Part shown: in pieces, positions 57,815-64,000 of the stretch
Position numbering within the stretch: the first letter of the stretch is position 1
Layout: every line of letters starts with the position of its first letter
Source: Janibacter indicus
GTDB taxonomy: Bacteria > Actinomycetota > Actinomycetes > Actinomycetales > Dermatophilaceae
NCBI RefSeq assembly: GCF_900176385.1
Contig: NZ_FWXN01000009.1
Span: 1-64,000, forward strand
DNA: 64,000 bases
Reading direction: 5' to 3'
Position numbers and translations under genes: made by a program
The notes under the pieces: generated by a model
What the model was told of the DNA's origin: nothing
The model's input: only the letters and a program-made list of their open reading frames with translations
Databases searched by the model: none

Positions 57815-59478
57815 CGACGCTGTCTCGCAATCCCCGGCTCGGCGGCATCCTCGCCGTCGTCGGTTCAGTCCTGCTCATCGTCTCCGGGCTGCTCTCGTGG
57901 AGCTACGAGCCCATCTTCGGCGACATCTCCATCCGCTTCTGGCCGGTCACGCTGCAGGTCTACGCGATGCTCCTGGGCGCCCTGGCGCTCCTGCTCGCGC
58001 TCGTGGCCGCCGGGCCGCTCAGCAGCTGGTCGGAGTACATCGACCCCGCGCGCGGCCTGCGCACGCTCGGCATCACCGGCGTCGCCTTCTCCGCCGTGTC
58101 CCTGCTGGCCATCACCATCGAGACCTCCGGCCTGATCAATGCCAACGAAGGGGTCTGGGTCGCACTGGTCGCCTCGCTCCTCATCACCGCGGGCGGCTAC
58201 CTGCGCGCGGAGACCAAGGTCCTCGACCCGGCCGTCGTCGAGCTGCCGGCTTGGCTCGAGATCATCATCATCGCGCTGCTCCTCGGTGCCGCCCTCTACG
58301 TCGCCCAGTACGCCCTCAAGCGTCCTGAGCCGTGGGTCCTGCTGCTGCTCGTCCTGGCCCTCATCGGCGCCACCCTGACGATCACCCGCTCCAACCTCGG
58401 GGCATGGCTCGGCGGGGTCACCGGGCGGCACCGCCGGGTCTTCACCTTGGCAACCTTCGTCGTGGCGCTCGCCTTCCCCTTCACCCAAGGCGGCTCCGAG
58501 GCCAACCTGACGATCGCCGGCAATGTCCTGATCTTCGCGGCCACCGCGTTGGGTCTGAACATCGTCGTCGGCCTGGCCGGCCTGCTCGACCTGGGCTACA
58601 TCGCCTTCCTCGGTGCCGGTGCCTACGTCGGGGCCTCGATGTCGATGTCGGCCTTCGCGACGATCGGCTGGAAGCCACCCTTCCTCGTCGTCATGATCAT
58701 CGGTGGGCTCGTCTCGAGCATCCTCGGCCTGATCATCGGCTCCCCGACGCTGCGGGTCTCGGGCGACTACCTCGCCATCGTCACCCTCGCCTTCGGTGAG
58801 ATTTTCCGGTTGGCGATGTTCAACCTCGACGGCACGTCGGGCCCGATGATCACCCGTGGGTCCAACGGCATCAACGCCATCCCCGACCTGAACTTCTTCG
58901 GGTTCAACTTCGGCGACACGCACACGTTCTTCGGCATCGACATCCCGCGGGCGGGCAACTACTACTTCGTGCTCATCGCGCTCATCGTCTTCGTCATCGT
59001 CGTCTTCTCCCACCTCAACAACTCGCGCATCGGTCGTGGGTGGGTGGCCATCCGTGAGGACGAGCGGGCCGCCGAGGCCATGGGCGTCAACGTCTTCGGG
59101 CTCAAGCTGCTCGCCTTCGCCGGTGGTGCCTCGCTCGCGGGCATGGCCGGCACGGTCAAGGCCCACATGGACCAGGCGGTCTCACCGGACAGCTACATCT
59201 TCCTCGAGTCCGCCTTCCTGCTCGCCGCCGTCGTCCTCGGCGGCATGGGCACGGTCGGTGGCGTCCTCATCGGCGCGGCGATCCTGAAGTTCCTGCCCGA
59301 GAAGATGCGTGACCTCGACGAGTACCGGCTGCTGATGTTCGGGCTCGTGCTCGTCATCATGATGCGGTTCCGCCCGGAGGGGCTCATCGCGAACAAGCGT
59401 CGACAGCTGGAGTTCCACGACGACGACGAGGAGCTGGCCGGGACACTGGTCATCGACGAGCTGGAGGCAGCCAAGTGA
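57811..59478 (+). CDS. livM: Branched-chain amino acid ABC permease LivM with long N-terminal membrane extension
   Basis: 555 residues. The canonical LivM part starts near residue 210 (VFTLATFVVALAFPF) and shows ATALGLNIVVGLAGLLDLGY, VSGDYLAIVTLAFGEI and FGLKLLAFAGGASLAGMAGT. The preceding ~200 residues hold about six extra hydrophobic segments, more than E. coli LivM has. ATG 57811 overlaps livH (ATGA). A charged tail (EFHDDDEELAGTL) closes the protein. Confidence 0.93.
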   Translation: MTTLSRNPRLGGILAVVGSVLLIVSGLLSWSYEPIFGDISIRFWPVTLQVYAMLLGALALLLALVAAGPLSSWSEYIDPARGLRTLGITGVAFSAVSLLAITIETSGLINANEGVWVALVASLLITAGGYLRAETKVLDPAVVELPAWLEIIIIALLLGAALYVAQYALKRPEPWVLLLLVLALIGATLTITRSNLGAWLGGVTGRHRRVFTLATFVVALAFPFTQGGSEANLTIAGNVLIFAATALGLNIVVGLAGLLDLGYIAFLGAGAYVGASMSMSAFATIGWKPPFLVVMIIGGLVSSILGLIIGSPTLRVSGDYLAIVTLAFGEIFRLAMFNLDGTSGPMITRGSNGINAIPDLNFFGFNFGDTHTFFGIDIPRAGNYYFVLIALIVFVIVVFSHLNNSRIGRGWVAIREDERAAEAMGVNVFGLKLLAFAGGASLAGMAGTVKAHMDQAVSPDSYIFLESAFLLAAVVLGGMGTVGGVLIGAAILKFLPEKMRDLDEYRLLMFGLVLVIMMRFRPEGLIANKRRQLEFHDDDEELAGTLVIDELEAAK

Positions 59479-60355
59479 GCACCGCAACCGACACCCCGAC
59501 CGCTCCGCCGGCGAAGGGGGACGCCGGGGTCATCCTCGATGCCCGCAACGTCACCATGCGCTTCGGTGGTCTCGTGGCCGTGGGCGACGTGTCGATGGAG
59601 GTCCGCGAGGGCGAGATCGTCGGCCTCATCGGCCCCAACGGCGCCGGCAAGACGACCTTCTTCAACTGCCTCACGGGCATGTACAAGCCCACCGAGGGTC
59701 AGGTCTCGCTCTTCGGCACCCAGATCCCGCCGAAGCCTCGGGCCGTGGTCCGGGCCGGCATGGCGCGTACCTTCCAGAACATCCGTCTCTTCGGCAACAT
59801 GACCGCCCTCGAGAACGTCATGGTCGGGCGCTTCTGCCGCACCTCGTCCGGAGCCTTCACCTCGATCATCCGGGGTCCGAAGTTCCGTCGCGAGGAGCGG
59901 GAGACGACCGAGAAGGCGCACGAGCTGCTCAAGTACGTCGGCCTGGGCAGCAGCGCCCACCTGCTCGCTCGCAACATGCCCTACGGCGACCAGCGCCGCC
60001 TCGAGATCGCCCGCGCCCTCGCGACCGATCCCAAGGTGCTGCTGCTCGACGAGCCGACCGCCGGCATGAACCCGCGCGAGACCGAGCAGGCCATGGAGCT
60101 GATCTTCAAGATCCGCGACTCCGGCCTGGCGGTCGTCGTCATCGAGCACGACATGCGCTTCATCTTCAACCTCTGCGACCGCGTGCTCTGCCTGGTGCGG
60201 GGTGAGGTCCTCGTCCAGGGCACCCCCGGTGAGGTCCAGTCAGACCCACGGGTCATCGAGGCCTACATCGGTGGGGCCGAGGACGAGGACGAAGAGGTCG
60301 CCCCTCTCGAGGTCGAGACGACCTTCAGCGCGGCCACGGACGAGGAGGAGGGCCG

Positions 60356-60359
<4 letters not shown>
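59475..60359 (+). CDS. livG: Branched-chain amino acid ABC ATPase LivG
   Basis: 294 residues. Walker A GPNGAGKTT, signature PYGDQRRLEIARAL (LSYG-variant as in LivG), Walker B VLLLDEPTAGMNP, and VVVIEHDMRFI. The C-terminal ~25 residues are acidic (EDEDEEVAPLEVE) and extra to the family. GTG start overlaps livM. Confidence 0.95.
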
Positions 60360-61069
<710 letters not shown>

Positions 61070-61079
61070 CTCGTCCCAC

Positions 61080-61117
61080 CCTGCCCGTCCCGGTCGATCG
61101 CGGCCGGGACGGGCAGG
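61080..61117. terminator. Bidirectional terminator between livF and uvrA
   Basis: Perfect 14-bp stem (61080-61093 with 61104-61117) and 10-nt loop, 10 nt past livF. The gap 61070-61183 has nothing else but a weak GCAC/GTGC hairpin near 61138-61151. Confidence 0.75.
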
Positions 61118-61183
61118 GTCGCGCCGTGCGGAGCGGGCACCGTGCGGTGCGCTCAGCCGCAGCCGGACTCACCTTCCCGCCTG

Positions 61184-64000
<2,817 letters not shown>

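Overview
The window is from a high-GC Gram-positive actinobacterium. Marker genes point there: whiA, rbpA, opcA, a fabG-inhA type pair, a sirA-cysH-chelatase operon laid out as in mycobacteria, a sufR-led SUF operon, an acVLRF1-type gene, and many genes that appear to start leaderless from TANNNT -10 boxes. The overall gene content fits Micrococcales (Intrasporangiaceae/Janibacter-like), but the genus is inference. Almost everything is chromosomal core. Only the first ~1.6 kb, next to a tRNA-Leu(GAG) gene, looks accessory.

Layout. 1-1650: end of an AraC/GlxA-type regulator, a short ORF and an internally duplicated protein that may be a toxin-immunity remnant. 1660-1745: tRNA-Leu. 1.8-10.6 kb: small housekeeping and poorly known genes (VOC protein, HipA-like kinase plus DUF3037 pair, PEBP protein, double DivIVA-motif protein, SpoU methylase, two TauE/SafE exporters, SPFH+NfeD pair, ABC ATPase, an unknown gene, GNAT). 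10.6-13.8 kb: glycogen genes glgA/glgC (divergent) and serB. 14-15.6 kb: fabI and fabG. 15.7-17 kb: DUF3099, a small Cys protein and SURF1. 17-22 kb: ABC exporter, then sulfate assimilation (sirA, cysH, sirohydrochlorin chelatase). 22-27 kb: ABC-F protein, zinc metallopeptidase, secreted BNR protein, acVLRF1. 27-33.7 kb: SUF Fe-S assembly operon sufR-B-D-Rieske-C-S-U-T. 33.8-37.4 kb: ABC-2 exporter, heme A synthase and heme O synthase. 37.5-45.9 kb: tkt-tal-pgi-zwf-opcA-pgl, all joined by 4-bp overlaps. 46-55 kb: rbpA, secG, tpiA, pgk, gap, whiA, yvcK, rapZ, uvrC and a Rieske lipoprotein, all on the minus strand. 55.4-61 kb: branched-chain amino-acid ABC operon livKHMGF. 61.2-64 kb: uvrA, running off the right edge.

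How the genes fit together. Sulfate reduction (sirA/cysH with siroheme chelatase) and SUF assembly share a sulfur and Fe-S theme, and their promoters carry related ATAAC/GTTAT half-sites. The central-carbon block covers both pentose-phosphate branches and lower glycolysis. The ctaA/ctaB genes supply heme for cytochrome oxidase, with SURF1 upstream.

Most unusual signals: (1) two copies of a ~105-bp nested palindromic element in two separate convergent intergenic regions; (2) the 9-mer CGAAGGGGG, which also forms an end of that element, present 29 times by eye where about two are expected by base composition; (3) three places where a TAG stop codon is the first half of the next gene's leaderless -10 box; (4) a lysine/alanine-rich, histone-H1-like tail on UvrA; (5) a duplicated, possibly immunity-type protein beside a tRNA. 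No CRISPR array, insertion sequence, integrase or complete phage gene was seen.
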